DNA of 64,000 nucleotides, taken from Clostridiales bacterium 38-18. Lineage in GTDB: Bacteria > Bacillota > Clostridia > Peptostreptococcales > Acidaminobacteraceae. Positions 48,930 to 57,897 of the stretch are shown in pieces. The notes under the pieces were generated by a model. The model saw only the letters and a list, made by a program, of their open reading frames with translations. It did not search any database and was not told the origin of the DNA. Position 1 is the first letter of the stretch. Every line of letters begins with the position of its first letter. The position numbers and the translations under genes were made by a program. The DNA is taken from NCBI GenBank assembly GCA_001897605.1, contig MKTL01000001.1, positions 496,001 through 560,000 on the forward strand, written 5' to 3'.

Positions 48930-49565
48930 ATGTCAACTTTATCAAAAGCTGAGCTCTTCCAAATGGTCAATCATATGGCAGAGGTGATCATCGAAAACGA
49001 AGTGCCGTTTTGTGAGCTAGATGCTGTGGCAGGGGATGGCGATTTCGGGATGTCTATCGCAAAAGGCTTTAAAGTGCTTATGGCGCAGTGGGAGACCTTA
49101 AATCGCGAAAGTATCGGCGAATTTTTAGCGGACTGTAGCATGGTCATTTCAGAAAACTGTGGTGGGGCTTCAGGCCCGATTTGGGGCGCGGGTTTCAAAG
49201 GGGCAAGTAAGGCCACCACGGGTTTACAAAGTCTCACAAAGGCTGAGTTTGCTTCTATGCTAGAAAGTTCAGCAGAACTTATCCAAAAACGTGGCAAAGC
49301 AAACAGGGGTGATAAGACGCTTCTCGATGCCCTCTTGCCTTGTGTCGATGCATTAAACGCACACAAGTCGGAGGATATCGCGTTTAAAGCGTTCTTGCAA
49401 GCGGGTGCGATGGCGGCCACAGAAGGCGCAGAAGCCACGAAACACATGATCGCTTCTAGAGGACGTGCCAGCTATGTCGGTGAGCGTAGTTTGGAATTCC
49501 CAGACGCTGGCGCAATGGCTCTATCCATTATATTTACAGCGGTATCCGGTCAAGTCTTAGATTAA
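48930..49565 (+). CDS. dhaL: Dihydroxyacetone kinase subunit DhaL
   Basis: ADP-binding subunit that transfers phosphate to DhaK-bound dihydroxyacetone. 211 aa. The Mg-nucleotide site AVAGDGDFGMSIAKGF, the glycine-rich GGASGPIWGAGF and the RGKANRGDKTLLDALLP segment are intact, as is the C-terminal GRASYVGERSLEFPDAGA. TTGAGGAGG precedes the ATG. No dhaM follows: the next gene is an unrelated hydrolase. Confidence 0.96.
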   Translation: MSTLSKAELFQMVNHMAEVIIENEVPFCELDAVAGDGDFGMSIAKGFKVLMAQWETLNRESIGEFLADCSMVISENCGGASGPIWGAGFKGASKATTGLQSLTKAEFASMLESSAELIQKRGKANRGDKTLLDALLPCVDALNAHKSEDIAFKAFLQAGAMAATEGAEATKHMIASRGRASYVGERSLEFPDAGAMALSIIFTAVSGQVLD

Positions 49566-49579
49566 TTCAGTAAGATTCG

Positions 49580-49603
49580 AAAAAATACAGCAGTGTATTT
49601 TTT
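49580..49603 (+). terminator. Terminator of gldA-dhaKL
   Basis: AAAAAATACA / TGTATTTTTT with GCAG loop. Confidence 0.8.
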
Positions 49604-49631
49604 GAAATAGAAAGAGGAGGGAAATAGTGAA

Positions 49632-51671
49632 ATGAAGAAGACCATGGCGTTTTTCCAAAATCCGTCAAAAGGATTGGCACTGGCATTGATCTTAATATTA
49701 GTGGGCAGTTTTTTTGCAAATGTTTTTAATACCTCATTTTACCAAGTTGATGTAAAGCGCATTTCATTCGAAACCGAAAAAGGAACGTTATCAGGGCTGC
49801 TATATATGCCTGATGGCGCAAGCGCAGACGACCCTAGACCAACCATCGTCACCACACATGGGTATCTCAACTCGGCAGAAATGCAAGATGCACCTGCGAT
49901 AGAGATGTCTAAAAGGGGCTTTGTCGTCCTGGCACTGGACATGTATGACCATGGACATTCCATGACGAAACTCGACACAGAAAATGCAGCTGCATTCTTC
50001 TCATTCTGGCCCACAGCTCTAAACGATGCGGTTCAGTACATCTATGACCAAGATTACGTGAAAAAAGATGAAGCAGGCAATGGTCTCATCGCAGTCAGTG
50101 GTCACTCCATGGGCGGATTTTCAACCACCATGGCCATGGTCATGGATGAGCAAGGCTTCGCTCAAACGGGAATCCGAAAAATTCACGCTGGCTTAACCGT
50201 AGGCGCAGACTTCCTTTGGACAAGTTACCTCGAGGTAACGGGCGATGTGGCCGGCGCAGCGATTGGACCAAGAATTTCAGGTAAAATCGCAGCGCACTAC
50301 GACGAATTCTTCTTCGACATGGCAGCGGCAGCTGAATCAAAAACAGTCGTTCAAAAGGATTATTTAAAGCAAGCCGAAGGCTTAGCATTTCTTGGCAATC
50401 CTGAAAATCCTGTCCCTGGTGAGTTCTATAGCTTAGAAAATGGCGGTTTAAGAGTCATCTATACCCCAAATGAAACACATCCATGGAACCATTTTTCTAA
50501 AGAAACCACAGGAAATCAAATCGATTTCTACCAAAAAGCATTTGAAGGAAAACTTTCAGAAAATCAAACCAACGTCGACGCTGACAGTCAAACGTGGTTC
50601 TTTAAAGAGTTGTTTGAACTCGTGGCCATGATCGGATTCTTCATGCTATTTGTTCCATTGGCAGCCATCCTCGTTCAAAAGGTAAAATGGCTTCAGACAG
50701 AACAACAAAATGCCACATCGACAGTACGCAAAATGCACCCAGCCTTTTTAACCTTGATTGTCATCATCAGCGCAGGCTTCCCAGCGTATTTCTATCCGAC
50801 GCTCATGGGTAAAATTCCTGAAAAACTCCTCTGGTTACAAAGAGGCGCAGAAGTGTTCATCGTCCTCAGCGCAGTGGCACTGATCTCGAGCTTTGTAATC
50901 GGTCAGTTTAAAACAAAATCCAACACAATCATCTCGGCTTTGGCACTCATCTTCGCGATTTTCGGTCGCGTTTTAATGAACCAATCCGCTGAGTTTTTCA
51001 AATCTAGCAGTTATTTTAACGCACCAACCATAAATCAATTCGGTTTCTGGGCGGTTTCATCAGCCGTATTCGCAGTCCTCTTCATGGCAGTGATTCATTT
51101 TATCACGTCGTCTAAGGATCAAACGGTAACACTTGACATGTACGGCCTGACGAAAAAACCGATGGACATCCTTAAAGGCTTCTGTTTAGCCGTGATTCTC
51201 CTCGTTTCAGGCATCGTCATCCTGTTTGTCGTAGATGCGCTCTTTAAGACGGACTTCCGCTTCTGGACTTTTGCCGTGAAGACCTTTAACGCGAAACACA
51301 TGATCTCTGCACTGGGTTATATGCCGATCTTCTTCTTATTCTATCTGGTCAATGGCATCGCCATACACAAAACGACACTTGGCCTCAAGTTCGGTAAATC
51401 CATCGCAGTCCTCATGAATGTCGGAGGCTTAATCCTGTTCCTAGCGCTTCAATACGGCATGCTCTTCGCCACAGGAACAGGCATAGACCCAACACAATCA
51501 CTCACCAGCATCATCCTCATAGGCATGGTGCCAGTGCTCCTCATCGCAGCCCTGTTCACGAAAATGTTAACCGAGAAAACAGGCAACATCTACACCAGCG
51601 TATTCTTCAACACCATGCTGATGACCCTGATCTCAGTTGCCAATACAGTGGTTTATAGTAAACTTGTTTAG
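49632..51671 (+). CDS. Membrane-anchored alpha/beta hydrolase
   Basis: 679 residues. A membrane helix (about 14-32) leads to an extracytoplasmic alpha/beta-hydrolase domain (about 45-310) with GTLSGLLYMPDG, the oxyanion loop THGYLNS and the nucleophile elbow VSGHSMGGFS (serine near 160). The C-terminal ~350 residues form about nine membrane helices. This hydrolase plus membrane-domain layout occurs in uncharacterised Firmicutes proteins; the substrate is unknown (peptide or acyl ester). GGAGGG precedes the start, where GTG 49627 is a less likely alternative. Confidence 0.8.
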   Translation: MKKTMAFFQNPSKGLALALILILVGSFFANVFNTSFYQVDVKRISFETEKGTLSGLLYMPDGASADDPRPTIVTTHGYLNSAEMQDAPAIEMSKRGFVVLALDMYDHGHSMTKLDTENAAAFFSFWPTALNDAVQYIYDQDYVKKDEAGNGLIAVSGHSMGGFSTTMAMVMDEQGFAQTGIRKIHAGLTVGADFLWTSYLEVTGDVAGAAIGPRISGKIAAHYDEFFFDMAAAAESKTVVQKDYLKQAEGLAFLGNPENPVPGEFYSLENGGLRVIYTPNETHPWNHFSKETTGNQIDFYQKAFEGKLSENQTNVDADSQTWFFKELFELVAMIGFFMLFVPLAAILVQKVKWLQTEQQNATSTVRKMHPAFLTLIVIISAGFPAYFYPTLMGKIPEKLLWLQRGAEVFIVLSAVALISSFVIGQFKTKSNTIISALALIFAIFGRVLMNQSAEFFKSSSYFNAPTINQFGFWAVSSAVFAVLFMAVIHFITSSKDQTVTLDMYGLTKKPMDILKGFCLAVILLVSGIVILFVVDALFKTDFRFWTFAVKTFNAKHMISALGYMPIFFLFYLVNGIAIHKTTLGLKFGKSIAVLMNVGGLILFLALQYGMLFATGTGIDPTQSLTSIILIGMVPVLLIAALFTKMLTEKTGNIYTSVFFNTMLMTLISVANTVVYSKLV

Positions 51672-51672
51672 G

Positions 51673-51831
51673 ACATGATTCATGCCGTCCCACCACCATG
51701 AGCCTTATATGTGCCTCACTTAGTCCTCGCCACTTCTCCATCTAAGTGCGACATAGTCGCACCTAGAAGTGTCTGCGGAATCGTTCGTTGCACACATATG
51801 GCTCATGATGGTGGGACTCATGTATTATGTC
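51673..51831. repeat. Long imperfect inverted repeat 1 with nested hairpin
   Basis: Arms of about 41 bp: 51673-51713 with 51791-51831, sharing GTCCCACCA-C/T-CATGAGCC as the core. The loop contains a second inverted repeat, CACTTCT..TGCGAC against GTCGCACC..AGAAGTG (about 51731-51772). No gene lies in it. It starts one base after the hydrolase stop codon. Confidence 0.75.
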
Positions 51832-51894
51832 TTCGGGCGTTTTTGGAAGTGATTTATGGACGGGATCAAAGTAGTATGATGAAATATAAGTATG

Positions 51895-51959
51895 AAAGGG
51901 TCCCTGATATATGATGTGAGTTTGTTTCATAATCTCATATCGTATATCAGGGACCTTTT
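51895..51959. repeat. Long inverted repeat 2, terminator-like
   Basis: Arms 51899-51920 (GGTCCCTGATATATGATGTG..) and 51934-51955, about 22 bp with two or three mismatches, followed by TTTTGCTTTT on the plus strand and by CCCTTTCATA on the other. Could terminate in the plus direction. Confidence 0.75.
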
Positions 51960-52000
51960 GCTTTTCATAGTATCCACAAAGTCGATGTGCTCCAAGCATC

Positions 52001-52166
52001 AGGCATAAGCCCTGCGCATGGTGACATTGCGACGAGGGGTGTAAAAATAGAAAAAGTGCATTAGCATTTCGAAATCCACTGTTTGAGTTGAAAACGAGTG
52101 GCTAAGGCACGTTTCGTTATTTTTACCCCTGAGGAGCACGAGTCACCATGCGCAGGGCTTATGCCT
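52001..52166. repeat. Inverted repeat 3 with 25-bp perfect ends
   Basis: The ends 52001-52025 and 52142-52166 are perfect inverted copies (core GCCCTGCGCATGGTGAC). Inside, AGGGGT-G-TAAAAATA (52035-52049) pairs with TTATTTTTACCCCT (52117-52130). The right arm abuts the group II intron reverse-transcriptase fragment. It looks like a MITE or the scar of an inversion at the truncated intron end. Confidence 0.75.
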
Positions 52167-52631
52167 GTGGTGATAGTGATGGCGAAGCTTGGCCTCCAGC
52201 TCAACCTGGAGAAGACGAGGTTCGTGAACATGTATGACGGCAAGGACGGGTTCGACTTCCTGGGCTTCCATCATAGGCGAAGCCAGATGGAGACCAGAAA
52301 AGGCAGACGCTACACGACGACGGCACTGGTGCCGTCGAAGAAAGCGAAGAAAGCGATGAGGGAAAAGATCAAAGAGGTGTTCCAGTCAAGGAGCAGCCTG
52401 CTCCTCGAAGTACAGGAGGTCGTCAGAATCCTGAACCCCAAGATTGTGGGACTCAGGAACTACTACGGCCTGAAACATGCGAAGAAGGCACTAAATACCC
52501 TCGACTGGTACGTCACGAAACGTCTCATCCTCTGGTATAACATGAAACATCAGAAAAAGAGGAGGCTTGGCGGGTACCGTAAAATCGTGCACTTGCTGGA
52601 CTCAGCCGGACTGAAGAAACTCGCGGCCTGA
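52167..52631 (+). pseudogene. Group II intron reverse transcriptase, C-terminal fragment
   Basis: About 154 residues of the thumb/maturase part: LGLQLNLEKTRFVNMYDG, FDFLGFHHRR, then SKKAKKAMREKIKEV and the maturase segment EVVRILNPKIVGLRNYYG..WYVTKRLILWYNMKHQKK. All catalytic palm motifs (including the YADD box) are missing. The fragment is much richer in GC than its neighbours. Any start codon in this frame is incidental; the upstream part is replaced by inverted repeat 3. Confidence 0.88.
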
Positions 52632-52738
52632 CGTTATGATGCGCATGGAAGAAGAACATCGGAAAGCCGTGTGCGGGAAAACCGCATGCACGGTTTGATG
52701 AGGGGAAGGAGGAAGAAATTCCTCCGACCTACTCTACC
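52632..52738 (+). mobile_element. 3' end of the group II intron (domains V and VI)
   Basis: Domain V is recognisable at 52663-52697: AAAGCCGTGTGCGG, GAAA-type loop, CCGCATGCACGGTTTG. A domain VI-like hairpin follows (GGAGGAAGAAATTCCTCC), with a 3' end near CTCTAC at 52737. The 5' half and domains I-IV are absent, so the intron cannot splice. Confidence 0.8.
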
Positions 52739-52772
52739 TTTATTCAACACTACTTTCATACAGAGCCAAATG

Positions 52773-52808
52773 AAAAGGCGCCGACTCCATCTGGAGACGC
52801 CGCCTTTT
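52773..52808. terminator. Bidirectional terminator hairpin
   Basis: AAAAGGCG and CGCCTTTT arms with an inner CTCCATCTGGAG palindrome. Serves the minus-strand dehydrogenase gene. Confidence 0.65.
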
Positions 52809-52913
52809 AGAATAAATGGGTTTTTTTGGATATACTGAAAAACATGGAGTTTAGAAGAATATTTAGTCTCATTGGCCAGAAGCCTGGTCAGTTTGAAGCA
52901 TAAACTGAAGAGA

Positions 52914-53768
52914 CTAGCCCCTTAGCACCTTAAGATCAGGACCTCTTCCCTCAAGGATGTCCTTCACTCGTCTACCTACCAGGGTGTTATAGATCGGGTG
53001 AGTCAGGATGTAGAACTGATTTTCTTCGATGCCGTTCATCACACTCATGCCTATGCTGTCAATGGGCATTCCTGTTGTGATGACAAACTCGGCTCTCTTA
53101 AGTCCTGCCGCATATTGAGGAGAACTGTAGTATGGATCGCTCTTGTCCGAGAATCTTTCAGGACGATGGTTCTCATGATGATGAAGGTCTGTCTGAACAA
53201 ATCCGGGACAAAATACGGACATCTGGATATTGGCATTTATGGCTTGAAGATCAAAGCTTGTACTCTCACTTAGCGCCACACTTGCATGCTTTGTAGTGTG
53301 ATAAGCGGGCATGCCGTTTGTTGTGATCAGTCCTGCAATGGATGCCACATTCAGGATATGACACTCAGAACCCTGCTTAAGCATGATGGGGATAACCCGT
53401 TTCATGGCGTAAATCTGACTCATGAGATTTGCACCCACAATCCAGTCCCAGTCTTGAAGAGGTAGCTCCCATACGGGACCTGAGATGGCGATACCAGCAT
53501 TATTGACAAGAAAATCAATGCTTCCATAGGTGTTCATAGCGGTATCCACCATTTTCCCGATTTCACTGTCGAGGGTGACGTCACAGTGGACACCGGTAAC
53601 CTCAGCACCCTTATGTTTAAAATAGGACACAGCAGCGGTTAAACTTTCTTCATCAATGTCAGCAAGAACCAGTTTCATTTCCCGGCTTGCACATTCTTTG
53701 GCAATTTCAAATCCGAATCCATTACCTGCTCCGGTAATAACGGCAACCTTATTTTTAAAATCTTTCAT
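52914..53768 (-). CDS. Short-chain dehydrogenase/reductase
   Basis: NAD(P)-dependent oxidoreductase. 284 aa. Cofactor motif VAVITGAGNGFGFEIA (TGxxxGxG), ADIDEES after beta-2, NNAGIAI, and the catalytic set with serine in LNVASIAGLI and Y-x-x-x-K in AYHTTKHASVAL. The aspartate in LADID points to NAD(H) rather than NADP(H), with the usual caution. It follows the flavoprotein gene by 17 bp on the same strand, so the two probably act on one substrate. Substrate unknown; steroid, bile-acid or enoate chemistry is possible given the partner. Confidence 0.9.
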   Translation of the reverse strand: MKDFKNKVAVITGAGNGFGFEIAKECASREMKLVLADIDEESLTAAVSYFKHKGAEVTGVHCDVTLDSEIGKMVDTAMNTYGSIDFLVNNAGIAISGPVWELPLQDWDWIVGANLMSQIYAMKRVIPIMLKQGSECHILNVASIAGLITTNGMPAYHTTKHASVALSESTSFDLQAINANIQMSVFCPGFVQTDLHHHENHRPERFSDKSDPYYSSPQYAAGLKRAEFVITTGMPIDSIGMSVMNGIEENQFYILTHPIYNTLVGRRVKDILEGRGPDLKVLRG

Positions 53769-53785
53769 GGTAAAAATCCCCCTTC

Positions 53786-55729
53786 TTACTTAGTGGTGAA
53801 AGCAAAGGCCTGGCTGTATCCTTCTTTAATGGCTTCCTGAATACGCCCAGCTTTCTCTGCATCGCCGATGACCCGGATATTCTCGAATGCGTCCAAGAAC
53901 TCATTCACCATAGAGCGCCTTGGTGCTACTCCTAGGGCAAGAACGACGGTATCCGCCTCTATCTGCATAACCTGATTGTTCATCTGATTCATAATGGTGA
54001 TGCCGTTTTCTGATATCCCCATCAGGCGATGATTGGGAATAATTACAGGTTCATGTTTCTGGAATCTCATCATCAAGTCCACTAAAATGGTGCGGTTAAT
54101 GCCAGGGCCGATGTTTTTCTGCATCTCCACAAGGGTAATGGGATGACCCTTGTCAGCAAGAAGCTCTGCGGTCTCAAGACCTGTAAGTCCTGAACCGATT
54201 ACGGCAACTCTGCCTGTGGCCACGGACTTCCCGGTGAGTACATCTTCTGCAAGCATGACATTTTTCCCTTGAATTCCTGGGATAGGTGGAATGGCAGGCG
54301 TGGCACCTACTGCAACGAAAATGCCATCAGGATTCAGTTCCTTCACCATTTCTACAGTAACCTTCGTATTCATTCTCACATCAACGCCGCTCTCTTCAAT
54401 CTCACGGATCATTCCGTTATTCATGTCAGCCACTTTCTCCTTGATGGGGGCCTTGTCAGCTACATTGAGCGTTCCGCCAAGTTTCTCTCTCTCATCAATG
54501 AGGATGGTTCTGTACTTTCTCTGATCAAGAAGTAAGGCAGCCTGCATCCCGGCAGGTCCACCACCGATTACCACAACAGTCTTTCCTTCTCCATCTATAT
54601 TAGGGTCTGAAAATTCGATTTCCCGCCCTACTCTGGCATTAACCGCACACTTCGTGTGTCTTCCCTGATTGAGCTCGGCAAAACAGTTTAGGCAGCCGAT
54701 ACATTTTCTGATCTGATCGCTTTTTCCGTCTCTTGCTTTATTTACCCAGTTGGGGTCAGCCAGATGACCACGAGCCACTCCAACAAAGTCGCAGACACCA
54801 TCATTTAAAAGCTGCTCAGCAGTTTGAGGGTCTTTAATATTGTTTACTGCGATGACAGGGATCTTAACATTTTTGCGGATCTCTGTAGCCAAATGCTTTT
54901 TCCATCCCTGTGGATAGGATCCAGGCTCAATGATGGTGGTGGCACTTTCGTAGGTTCCACTGCTGACATTGATTGCATCTATGCCCAGGCTCTCTAAGGT
55001 TCTGGCGATCTTGACCGACTCAGGAAGCTTTAAGCCGCCCTCAACGAATTCATCAGCGCTGATCCTTACTGAAACAGGAAAGTCCGCTCCACACATGTAT
55101 TTGATTCCAGTTATGATCTCTGAAAGAATTCTTAATCTGTTCTGGAAACTTCCACCATATTTATCTGTCCTGACGTTGGTGTAAGGGGAGATAAACTGAT
55201 TAAGAAGGTAACCATGAGCGGCATGAATCTCTACTCCGTCTGCACCGGCAGTTTTGGAGATGACTGCACCTTTGATGAAGCTCTTCACAAGGCCCTCACA
55301 CTCTTCGGTGGTCAGGGCACGCGGCATTTCCTGAGTCGCCTTGCACATGATGGCAGAAGGCGCAACAATCTGTTTTCCGCCTATGAGACTGCTTTTGGTT
55401 TCTCTGCCGGGGTGATGAAGCTGAATAAACACTTTTGTGCCATGCTTCTGAATGGTTTCAATCATTCTCTCCAAATGGGGAATATGACGCCCTTCAGTGA
55501 CTGAAAGCTGATTCGGTGTACCGACACCATATTCATCATCAATACGAGCAATCTCCGTGATGATCAGACCAACTCCACCTTTGGCTCTTTCTTCGTAGTA
55601 CCTGGTGATCACATCTGTAGCTTCTCCTTGGGAATTGGCAAGGTTAACGCCGATGGCAGGCATAACCACACGATTTTTCAGGTTAAGTTTTCCGATTCTA
55701 CCTCTTTCAAATAACTTTTCGTATTTCAT
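53786..55729 (-). CDS. Old Yellow Enzyme-type Fe-S flavoprotein (2,4-dienoyl-CoA reductase/BaiCD-like)
   Basis: NADH-dependent reductase. 647 aa. An FMN TIM barrel (about 1-340) has HHPGRETKSSLIGG, EIHAAHGYLLNQFISPYTN and the loop IAVNNIKDP. A 4Fe-4S cluster is bound by CIGCLNCF..HTKC (near 345-365). Two Rossmann motifs follow: VVVIGGGPAGMQAALLLD (FAD, near 390) and VAVIGSGLTGLETAELLADKG (NAD, near 515). Relatives reduce 2,4-dienoyl-CoA, enoates or bile-acid intermediates. It forms an operon with the dehydrogenase and is divergent from a PucR-type regulator. Confidence 0.92.
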   Translation of the reverse strand: MKYEKLFERGRIGKLNLKNRVVMPAIGVNLANSQGEATDVITRYYEERAKGGVGLIITEIARIDDEYGVGTPNQLSVTEGRHIPHLERMIETIQKHGTKVFIQLHHPGRETKSSLIGGKQIVAPSAIMCKATQEMPRALTTEECEGLVKSFIKGAVISKTAGADGVEIHAAHGYLLNQFISPYTNVRTDKYGGSFQNRLRILSEIITGIKYMCGADFPVSVRISADEFVEGGLKLPESVKIARTLESLGIDAINVSSGTYESATTIIEPGSYPQGWKKHLATEIRKNVKIPVIAVNNIKDPQTAEQLLNDGVCDFVGVARGHLADPNWVNKARDGKSDQIRKCIGCLNCFAELNQGRHTKCAVNARVGREIEFSDPNIDGEGKTVVVIGGGPAGMQAALLLDQRKYRTILIDEREKLGGTLNVADKAPIKEKVADMNNGMIREIEESGVDVRMNTKVTVEMVKELNPDGIFVAVGATPAIPPIPGIQGKNVMLAEDVLTGKSVATGRVAVIGSGLTGLETAELLADKGHPITLVEMQKNIGPGINRTILVDLMMRFQKHEPVIIPNHRLMGISENGITIMNQMNNQVMQIEADTVVLALGVAPRRSMVNEFLDAFENIRVIGDAEKAGRIQEAIKEGYSQAFAFTTK

Positions 55730-56031
55730 AACAATCTCCTCTTAAGATATTCATAAAATATATTTTGGCATTTTGAACAAAACCCTGATTTTAAAGACTT
55801 GAAAAATCATTGTACTCAGCATATATTTTTCAGTTTTTACTCAGGATTCAAAAGTTCCGGCATTGAAGCGATGTGTAGATTTATGACAATTCATGAAGAG
55901 TCTGTTATAATAATAACATATGAATTCAGAAGGCGATAGATGAGGAGTGCATGAATATCAGAGGAGTATTTGTGCGTCTTGCCCAAGTGGTGTCAATATA
56001 AGAATCTGTATAATGGAAAGAGGGGAAAGTG
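55730..56031. promoter_or_regulatory. Divergent intergenic region of the flavoprotein operon and its regulator
   Basis: 302 bp without a gene. Plus strand: TATAAT at about 55911-55916 (CTGTTATAATAATAACAT), with TATGAC 18 bp ahead as a weak -35. The minus-strand promoter is not clear; AT-rich DNA at 55745-55770 is the likely place. The flavoprotein gene has AGGAGA just ahead of its ATG. No clear operator palindrome. Confidence 0.45.
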
Positions 56032-57621
56032 ATGGATTTCAGAAGCGTCTTAAGGGTACTTAAGCAGGAAAACAGACTGGAGATTTTAAGATCAGAAATT
56101 ACAGTAGAGGATGAAATCAGTGAGATTTGTCTTTTTGAGAATGGAGCTCAAAATATCAGGAAAAAGCTCTATATTGGAAATATAGAGGAGATCATATCAT
56201 GGATTAAAGCCGAAGCGGACAGCCCTGAGAAAGGGGCTGGCCTGTCTGCCATTATCGGAATAAAAGAGAGAGATTTTGAGGATGAATCCGTTAGCAGATA
56301 TTTGGCGTATTCACTGGAGAACGGCATGATATCAAACTATGCCCTGATACGAGAAGAGCACACTTTGAAAGCGCTTCAGGCAGTGAATAATATTATGCAG
56401 AAAAAACTTAAGACCAGTTATCAGGTGACTGAGCTTATGGCTCTTGCCATGAGAGGGGCTGATCTTAAGAGCATACTAAAGGTTTCGGAAAAGACACTTG
56501 AAAATCCAGTCATTATTATTGATGCCGGGTTTAAAATTCTTGACGTATCCTCCATGGAAGATATTGATGATGACATATGGAAAGCGAATATCAGGAGGGG
56601 TTACTGCTCCTATGAGTTTATCAAAGAAGTACACAAGATAGACCAGATCAGACCTTTCCCTCATAACTCCGATGTCTATGAGGTGAACTGCAGTTTTTCT
56701 GCCTATGTAAAGTCATGCAGTAAAATTTTTCACAAGGACCGACTTGTCGGCTACGTCATTATGCTGAAGAAAAGAGAAATCGAGAATGCCTTAATTGAAG
56801 AGTATCTTCCAATGGTGGGCAGCTCAGTGTGTGAGGTTCTTCTTCGGACAAAAGAGCATAAGGGGGTATTTGGATCTCAGGAAGAAAATCTGATTCATGA
56901 ACTGATCCATGGGGGAGATGAAGAACTCATTAAGATCAGGTTCAAAATCAATCAGATTGAACTTCCTGAAAAGATGAGCTGCTTGATGATGAAGACAAAT
57001 GAATACTTAAACAGTATTCAAGCCACAACATTCTTGAAGGAGCAGATTAAGAATATTCTCCCTGGTGCCTTCTGTCTGGAAGAACAAGGGAATCTACTTG
57101 TCATCTGCAGGCTTTCTCAAGATGGAAGGCTTACTTCGGAGGAAGAGAGAAGACTTCTTGGTCTTTTCCAGCAAGGTGTCATCCACATGGGCATGAGCAG
57201 TCCGTGCACGGATATTATGGCGTTAAAGGATGCTTATGGGCAAAGCGCTCAGCTTTATAAGATCTCAAAAAGACTTCATATTGAAAAAGAGATAATGTAT
57301 TTCTCTGATTACAGTTTCTACATTATGCTCAGCAATCTTAACGAGAAAGATCTTCTGCAGTATGCTCATCCTGCCTTGAATATTCTTAGAAAATACGATC
57401 AGATCCATAATGGAGAACTCTATAAAACCCTTCAGGTTTTAGTGGACCACCAGTCTCAAATGGTCAAAACGGCAGAAGCGCTGTCCATACACAGAAACAG
57501 TCTTTCCTACAGAATCAATAAGATCATTGAGTTGACTGGACTGGATCTGTCGAGTAATGAAGATATTTTCAGGCTCAGCTACGGATTTAAAGTGGAGAAG
57601 TACTGCAGGGTAGCAGTTTAG
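56032..57621 (+). CDS. PucR/CdaR-type transcriptional regulator
   Basis: 529 residues. The C-terminal helix-turn-helix (about 465-515, QMVKTAEALSIHRNSLSYRINKIIELTGLDL) is the PucR/CdaR (HTH_30) type. The middle (about 120-300) looks like a GAF-type sensory region, followed by a GGDEF-like helper domain. Such proteins respond to substrates of neighbouring catabolic genes. The divergent orientation suggests it activates the flavoprotein-dehydrogenase pair. A GTG at 56029 directly precedes ATG 56032; AGAGGGGAAA serves either. Confidence 0.85.
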   Translation: MDFRSVLRVLKQENRLEILRSEITVEDEISEICLFENGAQNIRKKLYIGNIEEIISWIKAEADSPEKGAGLSAIIGIKERDFEDESVSRYLAYSLENGMISNYALIREEHTLKALQAVNNIMQKKLKTSYQVTELMALAMRGADLKSILKVSEKTLENPVIIIDAGFKILDVSSMEDIDDDIWKANIRRGYCSYEFIKEVHKIDQIRPFPHNSDVYEVNCSFSAYVKSCSKIFHKDRLVGYVIMLKKREIENALIEEYLPMVGSSVCEVLLRTKEHKGVFGSQEENLIHELIHGGDEELIKIRFKINQIELPEKMSCLMMKTNEYLNSIQATTFLKEQIKNILPGAFCLEEQGNLLVICRLSQDGRLTSEEERRLLGLFQQGVIHMGMSSPCTDIMALKDAYGQSAQLYKISKRLHIEKEIMYFSDYSFYIMLSNLNEKDLLQYAHPALNILRKYDQIHNGELYKTLQVLVDHQSQMVKTAEALSIHRNSLSYRINKIIELTGLDLSSNEDIFRLSYGFKVEKYCRVAV

Positions 57622-57795
57622 GCATTGCTATATAGAAAGAAGCAGGGGATGAAAACAAAACCGTTTAAATGAATGTGAATCATGACAAAAAGAGCTTTTT
57701 CCTCGAAGCTTATGACAGGCAAATTGATGTTCTTCTGATCATCACATAATATTCTTCACAGATTCAGCAAATTTATTTAATATCTTGTGTAACAG

Positions 57796-57834
57796 ATCAC
57801 ACCCTCTAATTGTTTATATTATGTAGGGTGTGAT
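57796..57834 (+). terminator. Hairpin between regulator and membrane protein genes
   Basis: Perfect 10-bp arms ATCACACCCT and AGGGTGTGAT, followed by TTCTGCTTTTC. A likely terminator with a weak T-tract. Confidence 0.55.
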
Positions 57835-57897
57835 TTCTGCTTTTCATTGGATCAATTAGAAAAGCATCATTTAGATAGCTGGTTAGGGGGAAACGAA

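Noticed and set aside
48971-49447. 158-codon minus-strand frame inside dhaL
   Set aside because: Antisense to conserved DhaL motifs; composition is a by-product of the coding strand.
51711-51999. Small open frames on both strands within the hairpin cluster
   Set aside because: They exist because of the palindromes; no ribosome binding sites and no similarity to known proteins.
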